A DNA stretch of 64,000 nucleotides from Liolophura sinensis (taxonomy: Eukaryota; Mollusca; Polyplacophora; Chitonida; Chitonidae): contig NC_088306.1 of the NCBI RefSeq assembly GCF_032854445.1, positions 7,811,924 to 7,875,923 on the forward strand, given 5' to 3'. Both the position numbers and the translations under genes were made by a program. The first letter of the stretch is position 1, and the number at the start of each line of letters is the position of its first letter. The notes below the pieces were generated by a model. The model was not told where the DNA came from and did not search any database. It saw only the letters and a program-made list of their open reading frames with translations. This document shows positions 27,258 through 34,479 of this stretch, one piece after another.

Positions 27258-30033
27258 TATATATATATATATCGGGTGGGCATAAAACATGAGCCGTACT
27301 TTGATGCTGCCTTGCTCCATTATCCTTTGTTCAAACCCTTTTAAACTTTAGACATTCAAATGGCTTGATTTTGTTAATATACTGACCAATATTCAAGGTC
27401 ATAGCTTGAGTAACTTGTACACAGGGTTAAAATGAAAACATAACCTCAAAAACGCACGTTCCGGTGACCCACATTGCATCACCTGTCAGGTTTCATAAGT
27501 AGAGCCTGTGTGACACGCGTCAATCAAGTGTCAAAAATTGTCTGGCTCTAGTGTCAGAGAAACCCTTGTGCCAGATAGGCACAACTTTTGCTGAATCAAG
27601 ATGGTTCTCTCTGCGGCGTACAAGGAATTGATCACCTTTTCAAGTAAAACAAGGTAGAACATCATTTTGAAATGTCCGGAACATGCGTTTTTGATATGTC
27701 TTGATTTTGGTCCCATGAACAGAAATCTTAAAGGATGAAATTGATATTTGGTCTGTATACCTAGGATATAATGGCTTTTGAGTGTGTAAATTTTTTTACA
27801 CTTTTTTTATGCCCACTCGATATATATTGGTATGCATCATTTTACTGAATGCCTATACACCACATATCACAATTCTGCCCCGAATACGCTTAGAATCGTC
27901 CACATGAAATTGTACAAGGACATAGCAAATTTTCCGTCAGTCACTTGCCAAAGGCACGTGGTTTATTCTGGGCACTTCGGTTTGCTCCCCCCGTATAACA
28001 CTGCCTGGTGTTCACTGGGTAAAATATTCCATGGAACGGTGTTACATCTCAGTCAAAGGAATAAATATGTAAACTAAAATTTGAAACAAGGTTTCGTAAT
28101 AACATAATTTGCAACCATTTAAGCATTTGCATGGACAGTCAGAAGAAGACACTAACTGAGGTAAAATGACAAGAGGCCATATTTCACCGGTTACGTGTGC
28201 CCGTTTGCCAGATCGACGCTGCCCGGATTTTACTCTCTGTGCCGTTGGTCGTTAACTACATTATGTCCTACACATTCCCCTGACTCCTTTTACATCCCTG
28301 TAGTCATGCGACTGTGCTTGAATTCTTGCTGTTACAAACATTAGAGAATGCATTGAGCAACAGGCGGAGTATAGGCCTACTGTGTATTTTGCCTTGTAGC
28401 CATTACGCAAATGGTGCAAAAGACTTCTCCCTACATAATTTAACCCAGTCAATATTTACTTCATTCTTTGCATGCTCCCAACCAGTTAAAACTATGCGAG
28501 TGCTCACAACACATAACCATCCCGGCGCCAGAAGCTAAGTGGTAGGCCTTATAATTGGCAAGATACAAACGCTTCCGCCGTTCACCCTTTAGGTATGATA
28601 GCGGGTTAAATACAGGTTCATGATTTTAAATCACCCTTAAAACTACCTAATTTCCTTGCTTATCTTTGACCTAACCGCTTATTCCTTTTGCACAGTTGTT
28701 ATCGGAGCTAATAATATCAGGCACTGTTCATCTAGTCTCAAAGCCAGGCGCAGCTTAATTACCAGTACACGTTAAATAAATCGGAAGTTAACTGCAAAAG
28801 ACTGGAAAACTACATCGTTCACGTTATCTGCCGTAGAGTTGGTAAAAGGCCAGAAAAACGCAGAAAAAGCCAAGATGTTTTTCTTTTGCATGGGGGTCGG
28901 GGTTGGGGGAGGGGGGGGGGGCTACGGATTAAGCGGTTCACTTGCAAAACACCTGCTATTTCCTAGACCGACCAGTGACATCGCAGGTTCGAATTCATCA
29001 TTGCTTGCATCGGTTTTAGGTTAAGGTGGTGTGGTGGATGTGGTGGTTATGCCTGATTTCCGTCACCAGACCCACACTATACAGACATAAACGTCATCCG
29101 TAATACAATTACATATGTACAGCATAGAGAGTTAGACCGAAGCAGCTACAACAGTGTGATAGCTGGCAATTGGTCACACGTGAACGTACTTTAACTTTTC
29201 ATGTAAATGCTTAAGCAGTAGTAAATTATTCACTCCCTAGCATATCACATTTAACATCCAACAATGTTAAAACCAACAAAATTAGAAAAAAGGTACTATA
29301 GAAAAGATGGACGAGTCTCACATTCTACCCCCCGTTAAATACTAACATGGCTTGTATTAAAGTGGCTGGCCACTGGGTTGACGAGACTGAATATATATCA
29401 TGGCCGTTGTATGAGGCAGCAAACATGTAGAGGAAGGACAGCCTGCGCTGAGTAGCAGATAGAGCCATGCGACCGTCTTAGGCACAGCCCTTTATTGATG
29501 CAATAAATCACCACTTTCAACAAGGACTAATTCCCACCTTCAATATCCTCACAGTTTCCCACACAACTTTCATTCCAGCATATGATTTGCACCTTGGTCG
29601 CAACAATACTAGGGTAACCTCGTATTTTTTAACAGAAGTATTTTTCCTTCGAGTCAATTTGCTTAGCTATCACACGGAGCAATAAGTCAATGTACCGAAT
29701 TTAGCATTTAGGGTCTCGGAAATCAATCTCATTAACCCACTTCCCGATTTATTGAACACAAATGGAGAGTTTATCTGGGTGAGTATAAACATTGATCTTG
29801 TATGGTATTGTACGAGAACGCAATTGTTATCCTTCCAGATATGAGTTATTGCCGTAGTTTGGTTTATAAAATGCTCCGCGATAGGTGGCACACCACACGC
29901 AAAGGACGCTGCCCGGGGTAGCAACCTAAGCAAAACGTTCCCTGAAGTAATCAAACAGTAACATGGGGAAAAATAACTTACGGTGGGTGGCAATCACCAT
30001 TAGGCCGACGAAAATAAACACTCGAGCAGCCAT
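8080..30033 (-). CDS. Secreted, cysteine-rich, probably GPI-anchored protein (split gene, 4-5 exons)
   Basis: Minus-strand gene assembled from exons 29982-30033, 15565-15694, 14334-14485, a candidate at about 9358-9411, and 8080-8284. Exon 1 gives a 17-residue signal peptide. Exons 2 and 3 each carry three cysteines. The last exon carries four cysteines and ends in a hydrophobic tail of about 18 residues that stops right after it, the layout of a GPI-anchor signal. Intron phases are 1, 2 and 1 at the first three donors; exons 1-2 and 2-3 join in frame across strong GTAAGT/GTAAGA donors and AG acceptors. The spacing of about 10 cysteines over roughly 150 residues recalls small secreted domains such as DUF19/T20D4.11-like families, but I cannot assign one. 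Function unknown; probably extracellular at the cell surface. Confidence 0.72.
9076..9317 (+). mobile_element. SINE family B, worn copy
   Basis: Contains the family B body (CCAAAGACTTTAAAAATGGTAC; TAATGTGACTGGGTGCGGTGTCAT) and tail (GTCGTCATGTGACTGAAAAATTG, then GCGACGTAAAACCCCGAGC) running into ACATACAT. The tRNA-like head is mostly unrecognisable. Confidence 0.7.
9358..9411 (-). CDS. Candidate exon 4 of the secreted protein gene
   Basis: Exon 3 ends in phase 1 and the last exon begins in phase 2, so at least one more exon is needed. Here a strong GTAAGTACG donor (below 9358) closes a short open segment that starts after an AG (GATAGCTAG) and has exactly the needed phases, 1 in and 2 out. 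It would add about 17 residues ending HHMCSG. The upstream pyrimidine tract is poor, so another exon may be the true one. Confidence 0.3.
9631..9879 (+). mobile_element. SINE family A
   Basis: tRNA-like head with GTGGTTAGCACGCC (A box region) and GAGCTCAAGTCC (B box), then the body CGTACGTGGGAAGGTCTTCC and CCTCCCACCATCATGC, and the tail ACGGCGTACAACACCAATC. Short ORFs across it are artefacts of the repeat. Confidence 0.88.
10250..10545 (+). repeat. Interspersed repeat family E, near full length
   Basis: Carries the family landmarks in order: AGAGGGTAAAACCAGAGC, CTCTTGTCAATTTACTTCAG, TTAGGGTTTTGTTC, CACCATGGCTTAAACAG, and CACTGGTCTAGAATTACTC. No tRNA head or clear terminal inverted repeat is visible. 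Confidence 0.75.
10546..11499. other. Intron sequence, with a GGT/G-rich run at 11311-11341
   Basis: No exon seen. A purine-rich simple stretch of GGT repeats and a G run lies near the right end; the minus ORFs across it (proline/threonine rich) are low-complexity artefacts. Confidence 0.4.
11511..11773 (+). mobile_element. SINE family A, intact, with 11-bp target-site duplication
   Basis: Best reference copy. Head: GGCCTCCGTGGCTCAGTTGG (A box), TGAGTTCAAGTCC (B box). Body: CGTACGTGGGAAGGTCTTCC, CCTCCCACCATAATGCTGG. Tail: TTCTTGAGTACGGCGTAAAA, CAATCAAATAAAC. It is flanked by a perfect TTTATTTTACG at 11500-11510 and 11774-11784. Confidence 0.95.
11785..12510. other. Intron sequence without recognised features
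   Basis: AT-rich; open frames 11931-12113 and 12169-12405 lack splice context and motifs. Confidence 0.4.
12515..12700 (+). repeat. Family E repeat, 5' two thirds
   Basis: Starts TTTACAGCATAGAAAGTAAAA and continues through ACGACAACAGTGTGGCAG to TTATTCCAACTGTTCAT. The 3' third is not recognisable. Confidence 0.65.
13068..13386 (-). mobile_element. SINE family C
   Basis: Reverse orientation: the tail comes first (GGGCTTAACGTCGAACTTAA, CAGTCATATGACGA), then the body (CTTACCGAAGGCAAGCAAGC, GCTGAACGCCAAGTGAGGAA), then the tRNA-like head (GATCTACCGCCCCTCCGAAG, GCTCTACCACCTGA). Confidence 0.85.
13414..13660 (+). mobile_element. SINE family B, with odd 3' end
   Basis: Head TGGGGTAATGGTTAGAGAGT and GATCAAACCCGAGTC (B box region), body GTTACTTGCTGCTGCCTCGC and GGGTGCGGTGTCATGCCTGG. 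Instead of the usual tail it runs into sequence shared with family D (CCCAAAACGACGTTTAACAC, to about 13705). Confidence 0.75.
13661..13705 (+). repeat. Family D fragment at the end of a family B SINE
   Basis: CAAGGTCAAT and CCCAAAACGACGTTTAACAC match the centre of the family D copies at 51.8 and 52.4 kb. Confidence 0.5.
13735..13960 (+). mobile_element. SINE family A, strongly decayed
   Basis: Recognisable body pieces (CCAGCTCATGCCGG, GTTGTGGGTTTCCTCAGGGC) and tail (GAGTGAAATACTTTTGAATA) followed by an A-rich and (AAAT)n end. Confidence 0.65.
14060..14310 (+). repeat. Family E repeat, decayed
   Basis: Shares ATAGCATAGAGAGTAAATCC, GTGTGATAGTTGGTAAATTG and, at the 3' end, ACTCAAAATGCCATGTTTTT and TATCACATTTAA. 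It ends about 24 bases before the splice donor of exon 3. Confidence 0.65.
14334..14485 (-). CDS. Exon 3 of the secreted protein gene
   Basis: 152 nt, phase 2 in and phase 1 out. The acceptor is TTTTTATTCCTTAG and the donor is GTAAGTG, both strong. The G at 14485 completes a CAG codon with exon 2. The 50 whole codons contain the motif ALECVENILIEC and end in YMCKNID, adding three cysteines. Family E repeat copies flank it on both sides, yet the exon itself is free of repeat sequence. Confidence 0.75.
14550..14745 (+). repeat. Family E repeat, decayed
   Basis: Starts AGACTTACAGCAAGGAAAG and shares AATCACACGTAACAG, TAATTGTTCATGAAAATGCT and GGCATGGCTGCAG with the family order. It lies on the upstream side of exon 3. 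Confidence 0.6.
14746..15417. other. Intron 2 sequence without recognised features
   Basis: AT-rich with A and T runs (15098-15110, 15261-15270). Short overlapping ORFs on both strands; none has splice sites or domain features. Confidence 0.4.
15418..15530 (+). mobile_element. SINE family A, internally deleted remnant
   Basis: CAGCAACCTGCGGA from the body, then the tail GAAATATTCTTGAGTGCGGT and CCTATCAAATAAG. Confidence 0.6.
15565..15694 (-). CDS. Exon 2 of the secreted protein gene
   Basis: 130 nt, phase 1 in and phase 2 out. It starts after a TGCAG acceptor and ends at a GTAAGAC donor. The 42 whole codons read CPQTAGQAEMRAKDCL at the start and DADRLKQYC at the end, with three cysteines. 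No stop occurs in this frame, and a decayed SINE lies just downstream of it in the intron (15418-15530). Confidence 0.75.
15705..16668. other. Start of intron 1, no recognised feature
   Basis: No repeats of families A-E seen. A palindromic TGACGTCA at 16301-16308 is probably chance. Confidence 0.35.
16669..16752 (-). mobile_element. SINE family A, 3' fragment
   Basis: Reverse tail GTGTTTTACGCCGTCCTCAA and TTTCACTTCTCACGACTGCG followed by a worn body start. Confidence 0.6.
17270..18760 (+). pseudogene. RNase-H-type LINE (Jockey/Nimb-like) remnant, internally deleted
   Basis: Three parts of a non-LTR retrotransposon follow in order. At 17310-17680 is the end of an ORF1-like nucleic-acid-binding protein (KQVRKLRSGDILL; then DLTKDEICAELRPQG and VKRFTSKRNG). 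At 17690-17945 is the region after the reverse transcriptase core (PTNPVYDC, PSYVDKYNKCPNKIPSFGIR). At 17995-18760 are a broken RNase H domain (TDGSKDRN, GEARAILLAL, ICIDS, IPSHNGI) and the C-terminal region (LTRCRVELSRLTHNF, ILVDCVDFAHARQ). The endonuclease and the core reverse transcriptase are missing, and frames shift several times, so it is dead. The family name rests on remembered motif style. Confidence 0.85.
17512..17946 (+). pseudogene. In-frame ORF1-ORF2 fusion segment inside the LINE remnant
   Basis: A 144-codon open frame (listed from a TTG; the frame continues further upstream) joins ORF1-like sequence (residues 1 to about 57) directly to ORF2 sequence downstream of the reverse transcriptase core (from about residue 60, KLKAHPTNPVYDC). 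The seam is near 17685. Most likely an internal deletion that happened to keep frame. No evidence that it is expressed. Confidence 0.75.
18787..18850. repeat. (TA)n microsatellite after the LINE remnant
   Basis: About 32 TA units beginning some 35 bases after the last LINE codon. It may descend from the LINE's own 3' simple-repeat tail. Confidence 0.9.
18851..18902. repeat. Small hairpin next to the TA run
   Basis: AAACTCGAAAAC and GGTTTCGAGATTT are near inverse copies separated by TA-rich sequence, giving a foldable stem of about 11 bp. Confidence 0.5.
18903..19379. other. Intron 1 sequence without recognised features
   Basis: AT-rich, no exon or repeat assigned. Confidence 0.4.
19380..19730 (+). 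mobile_element. SINE family C, near full length
   Basis: Head GACCAGCCCGATGGCTTAGT, TGATAGAGCGTCCGCTTCGG (A box region), body GGAAGTTGTAGC, GTTGACCCATATCAGTGTAA, GCCTTCGGTAAGGTG, tail AGATTGTTAAGTGCGACG, TTGAACCCTAAGC then (CACT)n. Best family C reference in the window. Confidence 0.9.
20121..20268 (-). mobile_element. SINE family A, 3' half
   Basis: Reverse tail GGCTGTACTCAAGAATGTGT, then CGCCAGCATTTTGGTG and CATCCACAGGCTGCTGGAAG; truncated within the body. Confidence 0.75.
20541..20851 (-). mobile_element. SINE family C
   Basis: Reverse order: GAGTGAGTGCTTGGGC tail, CTTACCGAAGGAAAGTAG and GCTGAACGCCACGCGAAGAA body, GGATCTACCGCTCC head. A run of G (20843-20860) directly follows the head. 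Confidence 0.85.
20862..21949. other. Intron 1 sequence without recognised features
   Basis: No exon or named repeat. TGACGTCA occurs at 21594-21601 (no promoter context). Confidence 0.35.
21950..22262 (-). repeat. Family E repeat, near full length
   Basis: Reverse copy running from CATTGTTTTAATGTGATTGT and TGTTAAATGTGATGACAACA through AATTCTGTTTAAGCCATGGT, GACAAGAGGCCATATTTTAC, ACGTGTGACCATTTGCCAGC to TTTCTATACTGTACGC. Confidence 0.8.
22263..23140. other. Intron 1 sequence without recognised features
   Basis: A-rich stretches around 22800-22870; no exon seen. Confidence 0.35.
23150..23384 (+). mobile_element. SINE family B with 9-bp target-site duplication
   Basis: Head GACCGCTTCGGTGGCCTAAT (A box region), body TGCTTGCTGCTGCCTCGCC, tail CATACGACTGAAAAATTG and GTACGACGTAAAACCCCAAT, then ACACACATTCAC. 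The perfect 9-mer TAAGAATAG is at 23141-23149 and 23385-23393. Confidence 0.92.
23852..24104 (-). mobile_element. SINE family A, full length
   Basis: Reverse copy: TTGGTGTTTTACGCCGTACT tail, CAGGTTGCTGAAGACCTTCC and CGTACGGCCGGAGAGGAAGC body, GGGACTTGAGCTTACAG B-box complement, TACACAGGACC head end. Confidence 0.9.
24105..24635. other. Intron 1 sequence without recognised features
   Basis: No exon or named repeat; an open frame running out of the SINE (24010-24294) is repeat-derived. Confidence 0.35.
24640..24845 (-). repeat. Family E repeat, 5' two thirds
   Basis: CTGCTTAAGCCATGGTG, ATTGACAAGAGGCCGTGTTC, ACCGGTTACGTGTGAC and CTCTCTGTACTC in family order, reverse strand. Confidence 0.72.
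24846..27177. other. Long AT-rich intron 1 stretch
   Basis: About 2.3 kb without an identified exon, SINE or family D/E copy. The minus ORF 25850-26071 lacks splice signals that I trust. Confidence 0.4.
27178..27271. repeat. (AT)n microsatellite, about 94 bp
   Basis: Nearly pure AT repeats with one interruption (ATAGAT near 27255). It forms the left flank of a TIR element. Confidence 0.95.
27272..27820. mobile_element. 549-bp TIR element (possible degenerate mariner-type MITE)
   Basis: Left end TCGGGTGGGCATAAAA (27272-27287); the right end (27803-27820) reads TCGAGTGGGCATAAAA in reverse complement, 15 of 16 matching. TA flanks both ends (27270-27271, 27821-27822), as for Tc1/mariner insertions, although the surroundings are TA-rich anyway. 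A plus-strand start at 27601 (MVLSA, then YKELITF) is weakly reminiscent of a mariner transposase start but breaks soon after; the minus ORF 27531-27716 has no recognised motif. Confidence 0.75.
28090..28252 (-). repeat. Family E repeat, 5' half
   Basis: TTTAAGCATTTGCATGGACA, ATGACAAGAGGCCATATTTC, ACCGGTTACGTGTGCCCG and TTTTACTCTCTGTGC. Confidence 0.72.
28253..29110. other. Intron 1 sequence with a G-rich run at 28895-28920
   Basis: No exon recognised. Plus frames across the G run (28839-29024) are low-complexity. Confidence 0.35.
29113..29280 (+). repeat. Family E repeat, 5' half
   Basis: TACAGCATAGAGAGTTAGACC, CAACAGTGTGATAGCTGGCA, CATGTAAATGCTTAAGCAGT, ACTCCCTAGCA. Confidence 0.7.
29982..30033 (-). 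CDS. Exon 1 of the secreted protein gene: signal peptide
   Basis: ATG is at 30033-30031 and the coding part is 52 nt, so the intron is phase 1. The product MAARVFIFVGLMVIATH is a standard hydrophobic signal peptide. The donor just below (GTAAGT, 29981-29976) is consensus. The frame stays open upstream of this ATG to about 30189, but the upstream peptide is not signal-like, so I treat it as 5' leader. The first base of the next codon (C) joins TT of exon 2 to give leucine. Confidence 0.78.
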
Positions 30034-31790
30034 TCTGCTCCGAAAGGAATCAGCGTCTGTCTCGCCTGAGGGCTGCCCAAAAAATATCTCCGGTGTCGAA
30101 AAGAGCTGCGCTGTCAACTTGCAACTGCTACCGTTACGGTTTCCCTGTTGATATTTCAGGGTTCGTTGGCAGATTTGTTGACTAAACAAACATCCCTCTA
30201 TACCACATTCGACCGCTTAGTAATTCCACACACCCCTAGATTATGTTTGTTTTTCTTGATATGAACAAACTCAATGGTAGATAAATTGCTCATCTGAATC
30301 ACGCCTGTGGCAACTGTATATAGCTGGTACAAATCCAAACATATCTGCCAGCAGGGCATCTGTGAATCTGGATGTTGTGGAGGACTAAACACAAAACAGA
30401 TGAAACGAAGCCTATATCTCATGATCAGCGTACCCTGAAGTTGACGCTATAAGTCACATTTCGTCCGCAAAAATGCAGGTCATACATACATACGTCCTAT
30501 GCTTCTCGTATTTATTATTTTTCAGTTGAGCGCTGCTTAAAGTCAAATTCAAAGGAAATTCCACTTTCTCCCTGGCGTTCATGAACAGAGAAACATTACC
30601 GGGCATAAACCTCCGACCTTTGGCAAGTCACTATAGAACTTACCAACGTTTAATGGATAATTTTACATACACCATGTTGTAAGAGGGGTGGTCTTCAACG
30701 AACGTAAGATAGTGCAAATGGCTACATGAGCCTTATCAAAAGCCTATATTTACTGCTACTCAACGTAAGAATGTAGATAATGTATATAATGAAAAACGAG
30801 TAACAGAGGTCTTTATCGGAACCAGTGCGACTATTGGCCCAACAAATCAACATTCTATCAGTATACTATTCTACGATATAGTGCCGATTGTATTGCATTT
30901 AAAACCACATACTGAAAATAATTAATTTGACCACAACCACGCTACCAAACGGTGGTTGGTAATTTAAAGAAACTTGTCAGAGGCGACATTAATAATTGAT
31001 TCATCCAATCTTGTTTCAGTGGCCTACATTAGATTTGTAACCAAGTCAACGTAGGCGATGGTGTAAATGACTGCAAGCACGCGCTGAAGAACCCACTTTT
31101 CTAGTGAGCAAAATGTACTACTCATAAAGGCCCAGGCACAGCTTTAGAGATACACTAAAAGCATAATACACTCTGCGACATAAACTGGTCTGTAGCGTTC
31201 AATAAATAGCGTCAGGACATTTCACATGTCTTTAGTTTTCGTAAGTGTTTCCTGTCACGCCGAGATGTTAGTTCAGTTTTGGCGTTGTGGTGGACCACTA
31301 CTTGGAAAGTAAAATACCTTGCAAATGACATGTACATATCTCGACTTCTAGCATTTGTGTGTTGTGTTGCAATTTTAATCAACGTCACAACGTCACAAAC
31401 TAGGTTTAACAATGGATAACAACCCAGTCGGACCTGGTGTTTGGTCTTGTTAGAGTAACATCCCATTCCCAGATGGTGTAACATTGCACAAGCCCGCGAA
31501 CAAGCCTCCTGGTATCATATGGTTTAACATAGTTTAATTTCTTACCACAAGCTGATGCGGCAAAAGTGAGTGTGATAGGGAGATTTCATCAAGCACCTTC
31601 ACAGTAAAATATATAGATTTCACAATGAATACAAATCTCTTGTAAGGCAATATAGGCAGAGAGCCAGGATATCCATCACACTACATCAAAATTGTGTCTA
31701 GTTCCGCTTAACCCAGGGCTAGGGTTGTCTATTGATCTTGAAGTTGATCGCCACATTGGATATCTAAACAGATGCTTTCAAAGAACAACT
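30034..31790. other. 5' leader and upstream region of the secreted protein gene
   Basis: The first 150 nt upstream of the start codon are CG-richer than the surroundings and would hold the leader and promoter (minus strand). No convincing TATA box or motif set. Minus ORFs 30198-30422 and 31212-31484 have no supporting features. Confidence 0.3.
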
Positions 31791-32020
31791 GGGGCCTCCC
31801 TGACTCAGTTGGTTTGCGCGATAGCGCAGCGTAATGACCCAAAAGCCTCTTACCAATGCGGTCGATGTGAGTTCAAGCCCGCTCATGCTGGCTTCCACTC
31901 AGGTCATACGTAGGAAGGTTTTCAAGCAAGCTGCGGATGGTCGTGGGTTTCCGTCGGATTTTGACCGTTTCCCTCCCACCATAATGCTGGTTGCGGTCAT
32001 ATAAGTGAACTATTTTGGTT
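31791..32020 (+). mobile_element. SINE family A, 3' end lost
   Basis: Head GGGGCCTCCCTGACTCAGTT, GCGATAGCGCAGCGTAATGA, GAGTTCAAGCCC (B box), body GGATGGTCGTGGGTTTCC. It stops shortly after CATATAAGTGAAC. Confidence 0.85.
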
Positions 32021-32369
32021 ACTGTATCCATATACACTGGTACTGTACGCCATTTAAAGGCTAGCTTAATCCATTCGCCTAGAACATTTGTTGCGTCTTT
32101 CCATCATCATTGAAAATTGTTATTGCTACTCGCATTTTTTCCACAACACTGTGTTAGTGTATTAAACTGTTTCTATATATCGTCATTCCCTCTCACAGTA
32201 GATAAAAGGAAAGTCAAAGGTAACTGTCCAAGAATCGATGGTATCGATCTGCAAACTACGGAGTAGAACCCTGATCGTGGGACTTGTTACAAGTGTAATT
32301 CCCAGCAATCTAAATGACAGCGATAGACCAGTTTTCCGTTACTGAGTATAAGAGGCAAGAATTAAATGT

Positions 32370-32525
32370 AAGGATACAGCGTGGAGAGCTATACAGTAGA
32401 ATAACAACGGTGTAGTAGTTGGCAAATAGTCACCCGAACCGGAGAAATTTGGCCTCTTGTCAATGTATCTCAGTTAGGTGTTTATTAGGTCACATGTAAA
32501 CGCCTAACTACTAGAACCTTATACC
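32370..32525 (+). repeat. Family E repeat, 5' half
   Basis: GATACAGCGTGGAGAGCT, GTAGTTGGCAAATAGTCACC, GGCCTCTTGTCAATGTATCT, CAGTTAGG. Confidence 0.68.
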
Positions 32526-33109
32526 TTCATGTAGACAAACAAAATACAGGGATGTCAATACGAAATTATAAGAAGTCACTGATTTACATGAGACTTTGTC
32601 TTTATGAAATGCTGAAATAAAATTGACCTCTTTCCGTCTTCCTCGACAGCGGTTTGCATACGATATTTCAGTTCTACAGTATAACCCACGACCGAGGTTT
32701 ACGTTGGATATTTCACTGGTACAGGATAACCCACGGCAACGGCTTGTATACGGTATTATGTGTACGCAGAATCATTCAGCTATACACAGAATCTTTCAGT
32801 ACAAGAACTGTCAGGTTATTCAACTGTTGCGTAAACACTGGTCGAAAGCGAAGGTGTGCTAATTAAGTTATCCGTCGCCGGGTGTTATGCACAGATTTTA
32901 TGCATGGAATGCTCCAGTGTAGAATAAAACGGCTTTGTGCTTTTAAACCTTCAGCGGTGTGTCCACAAATAGTACCCGCCTGCGACAGCGGCTGTAACAA
33001 TTTCGATGATCACCTTCTTTTGTCAGCTGTAACAAAGATGAGCTAGAGAGTCGCGACACACAGGCGCCTTAATTTCAAATCTGAATCCAACCATCCGGTA
33101 TTTGATTGA

Positions 33110-33262
33110 TCAAATTCGCACGTGCATTGTTTTTATGTTATTGTATGTTAAATGCTAGGTGCTAGGGAGCGTATAATTTGCTACTATTTAAGCATATACA
33201 TGAACAGTTAAAATAAAATCCTAACTGAGGTGAATTGACAAGACGCGGTATTTGCTACGGTG
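33110..33262 (-). repeat. Family E repeat, internally deleted
   Basis: The 3' terminus (GTGCATTGTTTTTATGTTAT, TGTATGTTAAATG) is joined directly to the middle (AATTTGCTACTATTTAAGCA, GAACAGTTAAAATAAAATCC, ATTGACAAGACGC); the segment between is missing. Confidence 0.68.
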
Positions 33263-33355
33263 ATTTTACTGTTTTGTTTATTTTTATTATATTATGAAAT
33301 CTTCTTACCCGTTGAAACAGACACTCACCTTTTCTGCTACGTTATATTATTGTCG

Positions 33356-33548
33356 ACTTACTATTCAAACAAAGTGTTTGACGAATATGTGTGGCTTGCA
33401 AGTTAGCAGTTCTTGCAACGGGCTTGAAAGTTCTCATTGCCATTAGTGTTTGAGAAATCACACGGAGATGCTGATCAAAGCAATTCCGAGACAGCTGTGT
33501 ATCTATGCACCGAAAGAGGCATCCGCATACCAGCTGTAAAGTACAAGG
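33356..33548 (-). CDS. Candidate exon, cysteine-rich, possibly of the second secreted protein gene
   Basis: Open segment from an acceptor ACTTTACAG to a consensus GTAAGTCG donor, ending in phase 1. The reading begins LVCGCLFRCIDTQLSRNC and ends RQTLCLN. The layout C-x8-C, a long gap of about 36, then C-x-N and a phase 1 donor resembles exon 3 of the first gene (C-x7-C, gap 29, C-x-N, phase 1). Against it: the upstream part overlaps a local repeat, and the entry phase is uncertain because the frame is open further upstream. Confidence 0.35.
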
Positions 33549-33675
33549 TATACATGCTTTGAGGCCTAGCCTCGGAGTCAAAAACCACCAGCAGTATTCA
33601 GGCGTGCACAGGTTATGAATCTGTGCGTCAAAACAGACATTTGTATACCAGCCGTAAAGTACAAGGTATATACAT
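33505..33675. repeat. Local direct duplication of about 55 bp
   Basis: 33505-33560 and 33618-33675 are similar: both contain CATACCAGC or TATACCAGC followed by TGTAAAGTACAAGGTAT or CGTAAAGTACAAGGTAT. The ACCAGCCGT part is also found in family D. Confidence 0.6.
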
Positions 33676-33769
33676 GTATGTGTTCAGGGTATCGTCATTG
33701 ACAAACCGGTAAAATGCTGTCATCTGCTTATAATTTAGAGGAAGTCGGAACGGGTTGCAAAATTCTTAC

Positions 33770-33825
33770 CGCCGTAAACGTGTAAAAGTCGCACCAAGAT
33801 TTCGATGAAGACAGGGTAATTCTAG
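33770..33825 (-). CDS. Candidate 56-nt exon
   Basis: Lies between an acceptor CTCGCTCTAACAG and a donor GTAAGAATT on the minus strand. One frame is open throughout with phase 1 in and phase 0 out (RITLSSSKSWCDFYTFTA), which would fit between the signal exon at 46504 and the segment at 33548. Short and without homology support. Confidence 0.2.
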
Positions 33826-33984
33826 CTGTTAGAGCGAGTAGTCAGTGGAAACCAGCCACCGTATTCACAAATATCAGCTGGTTTATATTTTATTTTCCTT
33901 GATACAAATATAGTAAATATTTTACGGTATGTTGCTATGATAAGATCGTCCATGGAAACCCTACATTTTTTTCCAGTATAAAAG

Positions 33985-34205
33985 AGAATAGAAAAGAGAG
34001 AAAACAGAGCAGCGACAACGGAGATGCGAACTCTTGTCCATTTACCTCAGTTAAGGGTTTATTGTAACATTTCATATAAACGGTGAATAGTAAACGCTCT
34101 CCTTCACATAATGTCTTAGGCAAATTATAACAAAAAATGCATAGAATTACTCAAAATTCTTTGTTGTCATCACATTTAGTATACAAACACGTAAACATAG
34201 TTATA
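33985..34205 (+). repeat. Family E repeat
   Basis: CAGAGCAGCGACAACGG, CTCTTGTCCATTTACCTCAG, AGAATTACTCAAAATTC, GTTGTCATCACATTTAG in family order. Confidence 0.68.
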
Positions 34206-34479
34206 GGCTTACTAATTAGATATTTTGATTTTAGTACATGTTACTGGTAAGAAACATTTGCTAATCGCTACGTACGTAGAGCTATACAAAACTGTCTGTC
34301 ACAAGACGGACATTTGAGAATTAGTTAGTGGACCAATCTGGCTAAAATCAGTGAGTAGCCGCTCTCTTCCCGTTCTGACGTCTCTAATTACATCAGTGGT
34401 ATCACCTGCTCTCACTCCGTTAGATGACGCCTTTTTGGCTTGAAAGATCAAAGTTCAGTATCATTTATAACTGATCCTT

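Noticed and set aside
27531-27716. Minus frame inside the TIR element as a transposase
   Set aside because: No DDE/D motif or helix-turn-helix visible; length of 61 codons is far too short.
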